Below, piece after piece: positions 37,400 to 50,575 of a stretch of DNA of 64,000 nucleotides. Each line of letters begins with the position of its first letter. Within the stretch, counting starts at the first letter, position 1. Source of the DNA: Breviolum minutum Mf 1.05b.01 (Eukaryota; Sar; Dinophyceae; Suessiales; Symbiodiniaceae). Location: NCBI GenBank assembly GCA_000507305.1, contig DF239214.1, forward strand, positions 124,819 through 188,818, written 5' to 3'. A program made the position numbers and the translations under genes. Below the pieces are notes generated by a model. That model was given only the letters and a program-made list of their open reading frames with translations. It did no database searches and was not told where the DNA came from.

Positions 37400-40300
37400 T
37401 TGGTACAAGAACTACGAAAACGTTCACAACAAACAGGGCTTGAAAACAAAGACACTTTTTCAAGCACCCAGTTCTGCTTGAGGGTTGTCATCCCTAAAAA
37501 GAGATTTGGCGCAGTCAGCTGAATTAGCTAGGCTGGCCATGTCAAGTCTGCTTTGAATCGTCACACATGTTCCAAATGTAAAAGTGATTCACGTATTATG
37601 TGACCTAATAATATGATCTTACATTAAAATATGCTTCCCGATGGCTTATGGATGCTTATCATCATCCAGTGAGACAAACAATGGTCACAGGCACAAACCT
37701 AGAAAAGCAGCTTCCAATATTTCCATGTTCTGATCCCCAAGAACACGTCCATGGGCTTATATATCGATGATACAGTGCTTTCATTTACTACTTACTTTGC
37801 ATGACACTGAATTTTAAGTACTCACGGCCAAATCCCATGGATGATCAAGAGTCTCATCTTCCTACTTCAACAGCATGGAATTCATCACCAGCCATGATGC
37901 ACTGCATTGCCCTGCAATCGCGTCCTCCTGGCCACCACACTGCTTGCCCTCATCTCTGTCTTCCCGTGGAACTTGTGCCACCGGAGAAGCCTCGAAAACA
38001 CAACATCATACAAGCAATTATCTCAAAAACATGTGGCTGAATTTGATCATGATTCATAAACCTGGAGAAATCCCCTGACAGGTCGCTGGAATTCCTGGCA
38101 GATTCCCCTACTATTTTCCTGCCTGGCCTATTGGAAGCTCCGTCACCTGACATCATATAATTGGATGTAATTGGTATAATTGGTATAGTTGGACTTGAAA
38201 CATGCATGCCGTTTCCGATACGGAAACAAACCTTTTGAGGAAAACTTCCCAAGGCGAAGAAGAAGAAGAAGTGAACATTTTCGGACTGAATTGGGGTCAA
38301 AGGAAGATGCCAATTCTATCTAATCAACTACAGTATTCAGATAACTCACACATAGGTCCAAATCAGAAAAATTCGATTCATTTCAATCAACAAGGGGTTG
38401 GGTTTCCTAAGATCCACCCTGTTCTCTGCAATTTCTGACTGATTACGTCAATCCAAGGTGCCATGTGATTGAGAATTGCGTCCACCATGATGGAGACACC
38501 CACTTTTTTGCACCTGCCGAAGGGGAGCAAACACTGCATGGTATCCGGGATGCACAGCTGATCTAAGAATCTCTAATGGGGAAACCACCAGCAGAATGTG
38601 ACAATGGACATGAACCTCTGAGACTCTCGAATGTACTGTAGTAGAGGTTTATTCGATTCGGTTCAGGGAGCGACCTGGCAGAAACTAGTGGTTCCAATTG
38701 AGGTTCTACAGACTAGATTTTTGCATTTCAAATCCAAAATTACAGAGAGAGAAACTGTATATCTACATCACTACTAACGCTTTCCAAAACATCCACATTT
38801 ATCCACATATCGCTTTTGTTACTTCCAGCCGCCCAACATTTTGAGTTGCTTCCCGAGCATTCCCTTCACCACCTCCTGATCATATCTTCAAATTGTTCTT
38901 CTGTCCCGGAACGAGACTCCAACTTGAAACTCACAGGCTGGTAGCCTTGGTCCGAGTGTTTGTTTGGGTTGCAAAGTTGGATGGTCCAATGGTGGGTTAT
39001 TGGCAGTCATCAGCAGTCATATCCTCAAAAAAAAATTACTAATGGTGGCAAAAAAAGCCGGTCCAAGCAATCATTTGGGATGTCAGGTGGAGTTACCTTG
39101 CCCTCCATGATACATCGATATGATCTGGACTCATCTGCTAGGTGTCAATATAGAAAGGCTGCATCGGATGATTTTTGATGTGTCATCTAGCTGAAAACAA
39201 ATCACCGGACTCATGGAAGACCTTATGTTACATTACCTATATCATCTATCACGTATTTATCACTTTTGCAGTTGCATTACCTGCGATCCGTCCCCCTCCC
39301 AACCAAACAATGGAAAAATCAAGAGGTCCAGTAGATAGAAGTGGAAAGGATCTCAACTCTCTATTCTTGATTCCTTCAAACTCCACCGAATGCAAAGGGA
39401 CGTGTTGACCAGGAATCTCCGATGACATGTTCTGTGGGCGGTGAAATCTGCACCACACTAAAGCCACTTGGTCCCAAATAGGTCTCGCACCTGCAAAGTC
39501 CACTAATGAGCCCCGCCATGAATGGCAGGCAGAAAGGTTTGGGATGTTCGTAACGCAGCGGGTGGGTGATAGCTTTCAAACTATGGCATAGTATATATGT
39601 ACGTATATATATATATTATACCAATATGTATGCGTATATTATACAGTATATAGCCTCTGGTAGGTAATTTACCGTGATCTTTCCTTGGGGTATTTTTAAA
39701 ATTCCCAACACAGCGAACTTCAGATCTGAAAGTCGGTCCAGCTACTCGTTGGCAATCTCTGGCCAAGTCCATTCAAAGAGATGCGCCATGATGTGCTTCT
39801 GACCTGTGGGAATGATGGCCTATGAACTCAAGGGCGACAAAGATGATGCCCTCCAGATGTATCCATATATGTTGTGTGATGTATAATTCATTAGAAAACA
39901 AACATCGATACCAATACCACCTGCATTTTTGCAACTTCTATTTTGCTGGGAATGCCCCGCGAATTTCTTTGATAAGAACCTCCGAGTCAGTCATTCCTTA
40001 CACCATCATGGCACACACCCGTGAGACTGTGAGCCGATGGAGGGAATGGGTGTGCACTCTAAAATCAAGTTGCTTAGTGTTCGCTCCAACAGTGTGCGAC
40101 CAAATGCAAAGACTGCGAAGTTGTTTCTCGAAAGAAAAACTAAACTGCTTACCTAATGGTGAGGCAACTAGTTTCTTACACAAATAATCAACGACTTAAA
40201 ATTCGTTGGATGCCTTTCTTGAAATCTGGATTTTTCGAAAATGGAATTCATGTCATAGTATACCTACTACACTTCTTTAACGTTATATTCTACATAATAA

Positions 40301-40400
40301 ACATTGAAATATTATGTCTTCTACTTTTACTAGTACACTTTCCAAGCTTTTTCATCTTCTAGACTACCCGAAAACATCTCTATATGGATAATGACATCAT
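37400..40400. other. No confident gene
   Basis: Several short open frames on both strands (for example a minus CGTSSTGRQR-type segment near 37950 and a + segment near 39822-40187) but none with convincing borders. Contains TA arrays near 39595-39650. Confidence 0.4.
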
Positions 40401-40434
40401 ATTACTCTTTCACTTCTCCCCCAACGACCAAGGC

Positions 40435-40515
40435 CTGAGACATTGCAATGATGTGACCACACTTCGCGTCCATCCGGCTCTGGTGTACTCCTCGACTGAA
40501 TGCCATGTGGACATC
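40435..40515 (-). CDS. Candidate 27-codon exon, unrecognised
   Basis: Bounded by TCCCAG|GATGTC and a GC donor CTCAG|GCCTTG. It reads DVHMAFSRGVHQSRMDAKCG, then HIIAMSQ. Both borders keep phase 0. Its proximity to the 40706-40933 segment on the same strand suggests one gene (inference). Confidence 0.35.
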
Positions 40516-40705
40516 CTGGGAAGTCGAGCCAGGGAGGTTGGAGGCTGGGTGACCTGGGTGACCTGGGGGCCTACGGGCCACGGGCGTAATTTGGGGTTGA
40601 CATGGGTGGACCATTTCCATGACAGCTTCCGAAAGTTTAGACATCACAGAAATGACACGAATGACACAATGAAAGTATTTTTGGCAATAGAAACAGTGAA
40701 ACAGT

Positions 40706-40933
40706 CTAAATTGCAGCAAACCTGCCAATCAAACCAACGAATAATTCCTGCCCAAACTTGTTTTTAATCAGGTCAATTTCCATGGATTTCCCCATCCTGC
40801 GCGAAATTTCCGCCACAAAAATCCGGTCCGAGCATCTCCACACTTGACATCGGCCCTTGGGCCAAAAGACAAAGGTGTCGCCAGTCAACATGCGCATGCG
40901 GGCCTCATCAGCACTGATCATGACTTCCATGAA
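40706..40933 (-). CDS. Candidate exon, unrecognised
   Basis: Open minus-strand segment after AACAGCAG, reading FMEVMISADEARMRMLTGDT, then FVFWPKGRCQVWRCSDRIFV and RRMGKSMEIDLIKNKFG. Composition (mixed charges, few Ser runs) is typical of a folded domain. It probably ends near FGQ at a GA or GT-like donor around 40745. No family recognised. Together with the 40435-40515 segment it may form part of one minus-strand gene. Confidence 0.4.
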   Translation of the reverse strand, partial: FMEVMISADEARMRMLTGDTFVFWPKGRCQVWRCSDRIFVAEISRRMGKSMEIDLIKNKFGQELFVGLIGRFAAI

Positions 40934-41569
40934 CTGCTGTTAAGGGAGAGCTGTAATCACAACCTTTTGATACCTTGTGTGTCTTGAGAACTTTCATATT
41001 GACAATAGATCGCAGATGGAGGGGAATTCAGATCACTGAAATTGCTCGCGCCCAGCGGCCTGGCAGTTGTACTTGCCCGTAGTGCTCTGACCTGGGCGTT
41101 GGCGTCATAGAACCAGGAAAGTACTTGCCGGCTTATGGTACCTTGCATCTAGTTGGGTAGGTCAGTTTAAGTTAGGTGATTACACTCCCTTAACCAAACA
41201 TACATCTTAACTTGTGCAGGGGTACTCATGGTTGTAACATTAGATACGTACCTTAAGAAGGTACTTTGAGCCCTCAAGGATACTATTGCAGCAGAAAATC
41301 ATCCTGATCCAAAGAAAAATCATCAAGAAATGGTGGAAGTAGATGCTCGTTGATTCGTTAGGTTGCCAAAGGGTAATACTATAGGTACACTGTAAGCAAG
41401 AAGAGCAGTGAAATCAGAGTGTCTACCCTTTCCGTCTCCTTCCCACTCTTCCCCCAAAAAAAACAGCAGAACATTGAAATTATTTTTATATATATAATTA
41501 TATAACATGTCGTTTGAAATGTTCATCTTTTCCAGTGGTTCCAAACGCTCTTTCCCCTTTTCCCCCGGC

Positions 41570-41709
41570 TCAATTTTTCCAACTGTTCGTTCCCAAGGGA
41601 CCAAAACGGTTTGGACCATAGCTTCCTTTGCCATACTTAGCAAAGGTCTCTGCTGGCCGGACGTCCGTCTCATCGGCCACTGGCTCACACGTTGAACGCT
41701 CAAATCCAC
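41570..41709 (-). CDS. Candidate exon, weak
   Basis: The minus strand reads QWPMRRTSGQQRPLLSMAKE, then AMVQTVLVPWERTVGKIEPG. A second minus frame (CVSGFERSTCEPVADETDV) is open as well, so the frame is not settled. Not recognised. Confidence 0.2.
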
Positions 41710-43662
41710 TCACGCACAAACGCACTGGCACGAAGGGGATGGGCCTCCGGAACTGGTTGGTGAACTGGTGAACTGATTTTGGCGGTGGTAAAAGACATCC
41801 AATATTGATGGAATAGTAATCTGGTAAATGAAGGGTAGAATCCACTAAGTTGAATGAAAAACAGTGATATCTGATAACAAAAACAAAGGCATCCAAATTC
41901 ACTACGCCCTGGGCATTCTTTTTTCCAAACACATCCGTGGCGACCCACCACGAAGCCATGGAAATGTCACGTTTTCTTGCGGCTCCAATGATTTTAGGAA
42001 AACTGCGATATATAGGATTAGGGTGTGTGAAAAATCATCTGTTGGTATAGATGACTATACCAACATATGTAGGATATATATATTATATATATATATGGAT
42101 ATATGTCATCATCTGTTGGTATAGTCTGCTAGTCTCCAATTTGGAGCTCTTCCAACTTGCGCAACTGTTGCCGCCTGGCCATCAAATGGAATTGTACCAA
42201 AAGAGCCACGCCACCTGGCCGAGGGGGGATCTGAAACCCTCAAACTCGCAAAATGGGAGGATTGCTTCTGGAAAAAAAAAACAAGTTGGCACTCGCTACT
42301 ACGAACGAAATGTGTGGCCCCCAGTGAAATCACCATAGTTTTGCAATCATTCGTCCCCACCTCCTCCCCCCTGAAATGCCAAAAAAATCCCCCACCTAAG
42401 CAGCAGCCACACACGATGGCCATCTGTGGAGGAAGCCTTCGCCACATGGACTTTTTCAACGTCCAACTTCCACAGCGCAAGGACACCGCATCCCGATACC
42501 TTGAGTCAATCAAGGCAGCAGGTTCTTCGTGTTGCATCCAAAAAAAGGGATTTTGAAAAGGGAGACCTTTTGGTTGATAATTGAAAATTCCATAGTTTTT
42601 GAGCCTTAAAAAATACAATCTCAACCGTCATCGCAATAATGAAAACTAATGTACGATTTTTAGTACGTATATTTCTGCATTTTTCTAGACATTCCTGCAT
42701 TTTGATTCATTCCATTTTACCACCTCCAAGACAATTCATGAACGGCCCAGCTACAAGGAATGTGACGACGCGATGCCCAAGTCTTGACGAATCCAAGGTG
42801 CCTGGCAGATGTGCCGAACATGACCATGTGAACTGAAGGTGCAGCTTTTGATGAACAGAAATTGATATCATGTTGATATGTATGTGTAAATGTGTATCTA
42901 TATACTTTTTTTTCTTGTGAATCATACGTAGGGGTTTCCCATACTCGAGTAGAAGTGATACTGTAGCCAACAAGTTCTTGCACTTACGTAGGTACATACT
43001 GGATATATTTTCATAATTGCTTGATATTGGTTGCATTTACCCTACAATTCCCTACAGCAGTGATTATCGATTCTCTGGAATCAAGAAACTGCTGAATCCA
43101 TTCATCATTCCAAAGACCTCCTTGGTATTTCAGTTGGTTCAAAGCTCTACAAAATAGTGATGAAGAGCATCTGGACATCCAGATTCTTTCTGGGCCCTGA
43201 AGATTTCGAGCGTTTAGAGTGAAAGCTTGCGCTTCCGAGTACTACATGTAGGCATACGTAGATAGGCGCAGAAGGCATGTGCTTCTGGAGTAGTTCTATC
43301 CTCTCATGCAGGCTTGGACATCTGAAAGTGTGCTCAGTTAAGTAGCTACATGCTTATACGAGATACATTTAAGAAGCCACAAGTCTCGCAGTGGTGGACC
43401 CCGTGTTTGTGTTGCTTGAGAAGTATTCCTACATATGGACAGAACCAGGTAAGAACCCTGTCTACAATGGGGTAAACTACCGAAGAGTCGACTGAACTTG
43501 ACTATACAGTTTCAGTTTAGCACTTCATCAAGTTTATAGGTTTCATCTTTACACTGATTCAACATCTAAAAGTCGAAAATACAAATCTGTCCCCCAAAGC
43601 AATTCCACTTCCAACCATCTGCTTCCGACCCCCACACCCACCATTTCCACATATTTCCACAC

Positions 43663-43824
43663 GCCCGGCCGTCACGATTTGCATCGCAAACTGAAGCAAG
43701 GACAGGGGAACCATGGTCACCAGCGCTGCATCTGCAAGCTCCTGGCGTCCCACTGGTTGTAATTGCCAGTAGAGAATGCCATCAGTCCGGGACCAAGGAA
43801 CAGTCTTTCTGAAATGCTTACTTA
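43663..43824 (-). CDS. Candidate exon, strand uncertain
   Basis: After GCATTTCAG on the minus strand the frame reads KTVPWSRTDGILYWQLQPVG, then RQELADAALVTMVPLSLLQF, and meets a possible GT donor near 43663 (GGGCGT|GTGGAA). The + strand is also open here (TGEPWSPALHLQAPGVPL), so direction is not settled. It conflicts in strand with the neighbouring + exon at 43932 unless two genes meet here. Not recognised. Confidence 0.3.
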
Positions 43825-43931
43825 ATGTAAGATGGTTTCCCATACTCTCTTGTTTGCAAAGATCTATTTCAACTCAAAGTCTACGGCACATTTGACTCCT
43901 ACTACTATCCTTCCCTTGTTCTTTCTTTTCA

Positions 43932-44052
43932 GGTGGGGGATACCTCCAAGCAAATTTGTTGTAAAATCCAGGTTTCAGGACATCGTTTCTCCGATGTCAG
44001 TGCGGTGCCTTCTGGTTGAAGGAGATGAAGGTGGCACTGTTCCGCCGTGCCA
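43932..44052 (+). CDS. Candidate internal exon with good splice borders
   Basis: The + strand shows a pyrimidine-rich tract (CTTGTTCTTTCTTTTCAG) followed by an open segment reading WGIPPSKFVVKSRFQDIVSP, then VRCLLVEGDEGGTVPPCQ, and a donor CCAG|GTATTC. This is the best-looking isolated exon in the window outside the GT5 gene. No family recognised, and I could not link it with confidence to other exons. Confidence 0.4.
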
Positions 44053-45146
44053 GGTATTCACACAAGAAGGGTGACACAAAAGCAGCCACGCCTGGAAAAC
44101 GAGAAACATGCTTCCCATGGTGGAAGCACACAGGCAGAGAAAATCAAAACAAATCTCTATATGTATACATAGGTGCATATAGTTTTTGATGTATAAACAT
44201 GTAGAAACTGTCAAAACATCATCAACGGAAGGGGTTTTAAGGGTTGCCTGACACTACATCATACAGTAGTTTACTTTTCAAATAATAACGCAAACATCAC
44301 CTACATTTCTGGCCATACATAATATGAAGCCCATGGAGAAAAAAAGCTGAGGCAGGACTCCAATATTTCACTATTTGGGACTTGAAAAAAGGATCCTCTC
44401 AACCGTGAACTCACTACTTTCCAGCTAAGTTTTAGCCAAAGGATTCGGTTCGCCAATCTTCCAACCAACTCCCCTCAACACCGCCTTGCAGGGATATGGC
44501 AATGCTGCCTAGGTGGGGATGGAAGTTTGAAGTTTGGTTAAGGATGGGTGAAGGTTGGTACTTGAGTCACCTAAGGGGATAAGCATAGCATACTACTCCG
44601 AGCTGACAGGAGCAAGGAAATTAAAAAGTTGAGCTCGGGGGATGGATGTTTTTGTATTTTTTTGTAAGGTTTGATATTCTATTTGATGAAGTGGGCTTGC
44701 TCATAACACACTTAAAATAGTTCTAGATACACCTTTTTTGTTGTTTGGATGATTTGAAAACATCACCTTTTGTCACAAGCAACCTGTCATCATCACAGCT
44801 GAGCAGCAATAGCTCAGGACACGCCAGCGAGAATTCAGAACTCTCACCTTGACTGCCCACGCAGAAGAGCAACGAACTCCCTCGTAGATCAGTGTGACGC
44901 AACCTTGGAAATGGGAGACGAAACCGTTTGGTTTAACGATGAAAAAGGACGGGAAACATACCAGAAACAATGTGAAGGTAGACTCACACGTAGATTATAA
45001 TAGATGTACAGATGTACATATAACATATAACAAAATCTTGGGCATTTATCAGGGGTTTTGTGTGCAGCTGTGCCTATCCTCTTATCACTGTTGTTGTTCC
45101 CTTCGGCGGAAACCAAAGGCTTCAAAAGCAAAAGCTTTCATATCAT

Positions 45147-45548
45147 TCACAATCCCTGTTGAGGCCCTAAACAAGTGAACAGTAAACAAAAGACGACAGA
45201 AGCCATCTTTGGGACCAACGACATTAGAGCATTGAAAACATCAACATCTCCCTTCTTCCATGTTACCTTTTCAACATCCAAAAAGTGATACAACTGTTGT
45301 ACTACCACCAAAAAATCCCACCTTTTTTTTGTCGAGTCACAAATGATCACTGCCACATTGGAGCGCCCTAAAAAGGTAAAGGTGGAAACTTCTTCTTCCA
45401 CCAAAGCTCTCAACATCGGTGCTGGTGGCAATAGCAAGGTCACACCCATCAACAAGGCAAAGCCATGGATCATGGCAAAACCCAAGGCTTTGGCCCAAAC
45501 AAGAGTTATGCCTCGACGGAGGAAGGGATGAAGGGTTGGTTGTGGCAT
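45147..45548 (-). CDS. Open segment, strand uncertain
   Basis: 133 codons open on minus, including hydrophobic GFAMIHGFALLMGVTLLLPP. The + strand is also open over 45343-45531, with a Lys-rich product (ERPKKVKVETSSSTKALN). The purine-rich + reading is simple in composition; the minus reading is more protein-like. Not recognised. Confidence 0.2.
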   Translation of the reverse strand: MPQPTLHPFLRRGITLVWAKALGFAMIHGFALLMGVTLLLPPAPMLRALVEEEVSTFTFLGRSNVAVIICDSTKKRWDFLVVVQQLYHFLDVEKVTWKKGDVDVFNALMSLVPKMASVVFCLLFTCLGPQQGL

Positions 45549-45597
45549 GTTGGGAGGTTTGTTTTTTGCGAATGATGCATTTTGAAAAAAACAAACG

Positions 45598-45601
<4 letters not shown>

Positions 45602-45629
<28 letters not shown>

Positions 45630-45630
45630 T
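45602..45630. repeat. (GA)n microsatellite
   Basis: Perfect GA dinucleotides over about 26 bp. Shorter GA or CT arrays also occur near 7297-7312, 29700-29714 and 55531-55543. Confidence 0.9.
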
Positions 45631-45999
45631 TGAGAGAGATCATATAACTCTTATAGCATTCAACGTTTTGACATCTCTCCCTAAACCAAGTACCAGAAAG
45701 GAGCATGATTCCTTCTCTACACAACACCGAAAAGTCTCCTGAAAAAGCTGGAAATCTTGTTCAAGCTGCCTGCAAGTGCCAAGGCGAACAAAATGCTAAG
45801 CCAGGCGAGATCTGTTCCTTTCCAGCCATTGGCCAACCACCACTGGATGTAACAAGTGCCTGATTTGTTGCGAGAAGCCGCTGTTCCCTCATCAGATTAA
45901 AAACCAAGAGCTTCACAGACGCTACTAGTAGGAGAGGTCTTGGTTTTCAACATGGGTGCTTAATGAACATTTCAACACGTCTCAAGGAGGGGCGAGCGC

Positions 46000-48700
46000 T
46001 TAGTAAATGGTGTTGGAGCATCATGACAAAAAAGTACGGAAAAAAAAAAAACTATAAATAGTTCAACGAGAAAGGTTCTGGGGAAAAGCGCCAGGCTTCC
46101 CAGGATGTCTGAAATGGACAGAAGCAAAAAGCTTCGCTTCTTGGAAAAGTTCTTTAGGTCCTTAATATGTCAGCAGAGGTTGACTTGACCACCACCAAAA
46201 CTCAACAAAAAACAGTGGGTCACTCTGGCCCAAAAGTAACGGGCCCAAAATTCGTTTCGGACGCGCTGGTGCTTTGAGGATGTTCTTTTGTTTTTTTCTC
46301 CACTACTTTTGCTTTCATTTCATCTTTCGGGGGGGTGTTGCTTCTTTTGTTTCCCATGAATTCTTGTTGTTCTCGCTTTTCCTTGAAAGTCCTTCTCTTT
46401 TCTGCAATTGACATATGTTGTAATTTCCTTCCATTTTTTGCGGCATCTTTTTCTCCTCCGGCTTATGTGCATTGATTATCTTACATATCCAATACTCAAA
46501 GTCCTCGTCATCTTGTGGCTGGGTTTTGTTTCTGCTTCCTATTTTTCTTGTCGTTGCTGTGTGAGGAAGAATCTGAAGCTGCAGGGGAGGATGCAGCGCC
46601 TCGCCCGTGATTGCGTTCAGGAGTCATTTGTTTCTTTTGGCTCTCCTTCTTGATGATGACAATGATGATACTGTAAATAATTTTGTTATTGGATTGCTGT
46701 CGTTGTTGTTGTTTTTGTTGGTCTTCTCGTTGTTGCTCTTGTTCTTCTTGTTATGATTGCTGTTTTTGTATGTTTTTGCTGTTATGTTACATTATTATTC
46801 TTATTGCTGTTATTGTTGTTCTTGTGGTTCTGGCTGTATTTTTGTCCTTGTTGTTCTTGTTACTCATCGCTCTTGTTCTTGATATTGTTGGTGTTATTCT
46901 TGTTGGTGGTTAATGTGCTTCCTCTTGAGACAGGCCCCAAAAGCCACAGAAACCAGGCACAAAAACACACAAGCCACACATGCTACAGCTAGAAAAGCCA
47001 CAAAACAAGACCGCCCAGGGGGCCAGAGACAAAAAGCATTCAAACAAAGTACAGTATAGGAAAAATTATCCTCCAAAAAACTCATCTACACTATGAGTAG
47101 CGTGTATACATGTATGTTAATTCTACGCGTTCTATGGATACTGTAATATAATACATACATAGATGTTGAAGGAAAGACTATCGTTCAAACCACAAAACGT
47201 GTGTTTGCTAAGTTCCCAGGATTAACAATAAAAAATATAGCGGAGCTTCTGAATTTGTATGTGGAAAAACCCCATTCGCATGAAAAGTTTTCATGGTAGA
47301 CAATACAATAGTAGAGGTTCTTGAGATAAAGTGTTTAACACCAATGATTGATAATGGAATGTAAAGTGAAGGAAGCACACTCTCTGATCGAATTTCTCGT
47401 ACGGTAATGAATCATACAAGTTTCTAGGCCTAATCTCCCACTATACATGTCTAAGTCCAAAGCTTCAGAAAAAAATACCACAAAAAGTAGAATAATATGT
47501 TGAACCGGTTGGAGCTGAAATCTCACTGAATCATGCTGAGTACGTTGTCGATCAACACCGTGTGTAACTGTAACCACGGGAGTATCATCCTTGAAAGATG
47601 ACCGGTTTCCCTACAAATGGCGGTAATAAACTGCAACGAATGATTTCCTTCTATTTGCATAGGAATTCAACTATTTGTATCATATACAAATACATATCAT
47701 GTATCTAGGAAATTGCAAATAAATCGTGGATGGTTTGGCCTACACAAGGATATGACAATCACGATCCTGCAAAATCTAAACAAGGTAGAATTCCCAGATG
47801 TTTTTCATACGCCATGGCCATCAATAGAAAAATTGGATTGGCCTGTCTTGCCTCATTCCCTAAAGTTTGTTTGCATTCCCAGCATCCCAGGAAGGCATAA
47901 CATCTTCGCGATAGGGCCCCGGTGCCATGCAAAGCAGGACCCCTGGAACCAAGGTGGCCAAGACTACCACCTTGGGTTGTAGCTAGCTGAGTTTGTGTCA
48001 TGGCGGCTCCTAGATGGATTGAAGACTTTAGGAAAAATACACCATCTAAAAGGAAAATGTATAGTTTCTACGAAGTTATAGACTTTTTTACATATTCGTG
48101 GTGGCTCTTCTTTCGGCTCCCCCTGCCTCGTCCAAATATATAAATTTAGTGGGCAAACATGTTCTCCAAAAATGGTGACCTATCTTTCCAACGATAGCCT
48201 TTTGTCCCTGAAGATTTTTGGGAGTACCTCGTTTTTCACGCTCCCCCTGCCTCTTTCCCATGCTAATTCTGGATTTTCTGCAAAAGCCGTTTCCACCCAT
48301 AAGCTGTCTCTTTCTTCCGTAGATAAAGGCGGTTGCTCATATACGTGCCGCTGCACTTTCGCTGTCCAAACATGTATATATATATATATGTATGTGTATA
48401 TGTAAATATATATATATACATGTATAGTTGTATTATATGATATATATGTATGTGACCATGTGTATATATATATATATATTTACTTCTATAAATATATGTG
48501 CAGAAGTATATGTATACAATATACACATAAAATGTTACTACTAGTACATATATGGCCTGTTTACCTACTTTTTCGCACTCTTGCCATCCAGCCTTAAATA
48601 TTTTGACCCCAAATCAGTTCGGACTAATCATCACTACTCTCAAGCGAGCAAACAGACAAGGATTTTGTTGGCTATTTTTATTGGATAAGGATGGATGAAA
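46000..48700. other. No confident gene
   Basis: Low-complexity tracts, TA arrays (48371-48530) and a short open pair near 47713-48001 open on both strands (+: PSIPGRHNIFAIGPRCHAKQ). No support for a strand or product. Confidence 0.4.
46660..46920. repeat. TTG/CTT/TTA-rich low-complexity tract
   Basis: About 260 bp of degenerate trinucleotides (GTTGTTGTT, CTTGTTCTT, TTATTG). Open frames across it give Leu/Val/Phe-rich products and are artefacts of composition. Confidence 0.8.
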
Positions 48701-48740
48701 AACCAAAAGTCATATCCTTCATGTTTGAATCATATTTTTT

Positions 48741-48890
48741 TTTTCCGCAGAAAGGTAACAACAGGGGAAAGCCAGGCATGTCAAGGATATGCCGAGGTGC
48801 TGCGGTGATGGGAATTAACAGCCAATAAACGGCAGGCGGAAGTGGCTCATCTGCCGTGCCCTCCTCATACGGTGGAGGGCAGCTGCTGTG
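48741..48890 (-). CDS. Candidate exon, weak
   Basis: Minus-strand open segment containing PAVYWLLIPITAAPRHILDM, then PGFPLLLPFCG, moderately hydrophobic. An alternative frame reads AALHRMRRARQMSHFRLPFI up to a stop. Neither resembles a family I know. Confidence 0.2.
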
Positions 48891-49251
48891 TCGGGAAAGA
48901 AACATCCTCCCGGTTTCGTTTTTTTTTGAAGGTTCTGTTTAAAATGCATCTATTAAAAAAAAGAAAAAAATCGTTTTTGAGTTTTATATGCAAGAAGGTC
49001 ATGTTATACCATGAATCGCAGGACTTGGAATCATGCATATTATATTACGTACATATACCGCCATATAACATATAAAGGTGATTAGACGTGTGAAGACATA
49101 ATTAAATATGAAATTATATATGACGATATATGATAACATTGCCACATGTCATCATCACATGTGATGATAAATGATATATTAGATGAATTATGATGATACC
49201 TTAAATTTCACCAGAAGATCTAATCAAAACCCTTGTCTCATCATTTACCCC

Positions 49252-49485
49252 TCACTGGCTGCCGTCTGGGACCCTCACCCCCAACCTCCGACATCCACCC
49301 ATTGGCGCCTTTGTGGACGGCGAGGCTAAGAAAATGTAGGCCGTAATGAACCACGTCACCGCCTGTCGGGTCATCTCCAAGATACCCATGCGATAAGCAG
49401 CATGACTGACATCTGCCTTGATACTCCTCAGGTTGCGGGGGATTGGCGACCGTCGAGTTGGGACAGGGTATACCACTGGAAAAGT
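49252..49485 (-). CDS. Candidate exon, unrecognised
   Basis: Minus-strand segment after TTTCCAG, reading VYPVPTRRSPIPRNLRSIKA, then MGILEMTRQAVTWFITAYIF. All three + frames are broken here by stops, which supports minus. A second minus frame is also open. If the hydrophobic frame in 50576-50947 is the real one, this could be a further exon of that gene. Confidence 0.3.
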   Translation of the reverse strand, partial: TFPVVYPVPTRRSPIPRNLRSIKADVSHAAYRMGILEMTRQAVTWFITAYIFLASPSTKAPMGGCRRLGVRVPDGSQ

Positions 49486-50094
49486 GACAGCAAATTTATG
49501 GGTCCTGGGTGAATTGAAACATTTTTTTCCAGCTACAAAGTGTTACTTTTCTTATTGCACGAAATCTTGGCTCCCTTTGGAGTTTTGAAATTACCACACT
49601 TCACTCAGATCTGTTTTCACCCTAGCCTATTTGGCTTTGTTGGTTGGCCGACTGATGACTGACAACAGCTTAGGTGGGAACAAAAAAGCCTGATCATCTA
49701 AGCACCTCCGCACCCAATCTTGTACTGATCAAAGGCGCATCATGAAATTGAAGCTGACGAAAATCAAAGAACCTGACAAACAGCTCGAAGTTTGGGTCAA
49801 GATGAATCCTGCATGTGCACATGGTGACGTTGCAATGAGTAGTGATGAACACCACCTTCTACATCGTTTGAGAATGTTTAAGACCATATACCTGTTCTAC
49901 CCAGCTTCATAGAACGTCGTTGTAATGGCGTATGATAAAACATGCACATCCAATGCAAGCACACTAACAAGACATTGTCCAGCTGACGATGATTCCAGTG
50001 ATCCCTTGACGTGTGTGGATACAGATACCAAGCTGTCTTGATTCATGAGCTCTTGGGTCTTGTGAATCGTCTTCTCAGGTGATTTCCCTGAAGG

Positions 50095-50373
50095 ATGCTC
50101 ATCACATCTCAACCAAGAGAAATTGAGAAGCCATCGGAAACCATGCATTTTTCACATTCCGTTAGATACCAGTACCACTATGCACCACTCGTGGCCCGCT
50201 TTTTCCCCTGGCTGTGGATTCGCCTGAACTTGCAACGCCTTGAAGAAACACGACCATGGTGGCTAAGGACACATTGGGACGATGAACGCCCAGCATCAGC
50301 GTCAGAAAAGGCACCTCAACAGAACAAGGAAGATTTGAGAGATGAGCCTGCAATTGGATTTGGGTCGTGTTGA
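50095..50373 (+). CDS. Possible terminal exon on + strand, tail-to-tail with the GT5 gene
   Basis: Open frame ending TGA at 50373. The part from about 50165 looks most coding: YAPLVARFFPWLWIRLNLQR, then LEETRPWWLRTHWDDERPAS and a Lys/Asp/Glu-rich end. A possible acceptor lies at CCGTTAG|A near 50165. If real, it ends about 200 bp from the stop of the minus-strand gene. The opposite strand is also open (a hydrophobic VEVPFLTLMLGVHRP frame), so the strand is uncertain. Not recognised. Confidence 0.3.
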   Translation: MLITSQPREIEKPSETMHFSHSVRYQYHYAPLVARFFPWLWIRLNLQRLEETRPWWLRTHWDDERPASASEKAPQQNKEDLRDEPAIGFGSC

Positions 50374-50575
50374 TGGCAAATAATGTGAGCAGAGATACTT
50401 CTATGTATAGGTATACACACTACAGGAGACTGTGGACATGTTTGGACAATAAAGGTGAAACACTACGAATGGTAGACGGGTGTGTCTAGACGTCAGGTAC
50501 CTTTCCATCGGAACAAAACGTTACTATAATGCCGCTCAATACAAACAAGGGCGATGAAGGCCCAAACTGTTGGTC

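Noticed and set aside
46683..46992. Leu/Val/Cys-rich + frames as membrane proteins
   Set aside because: Products of a TTG/CTT low-complexity tract.
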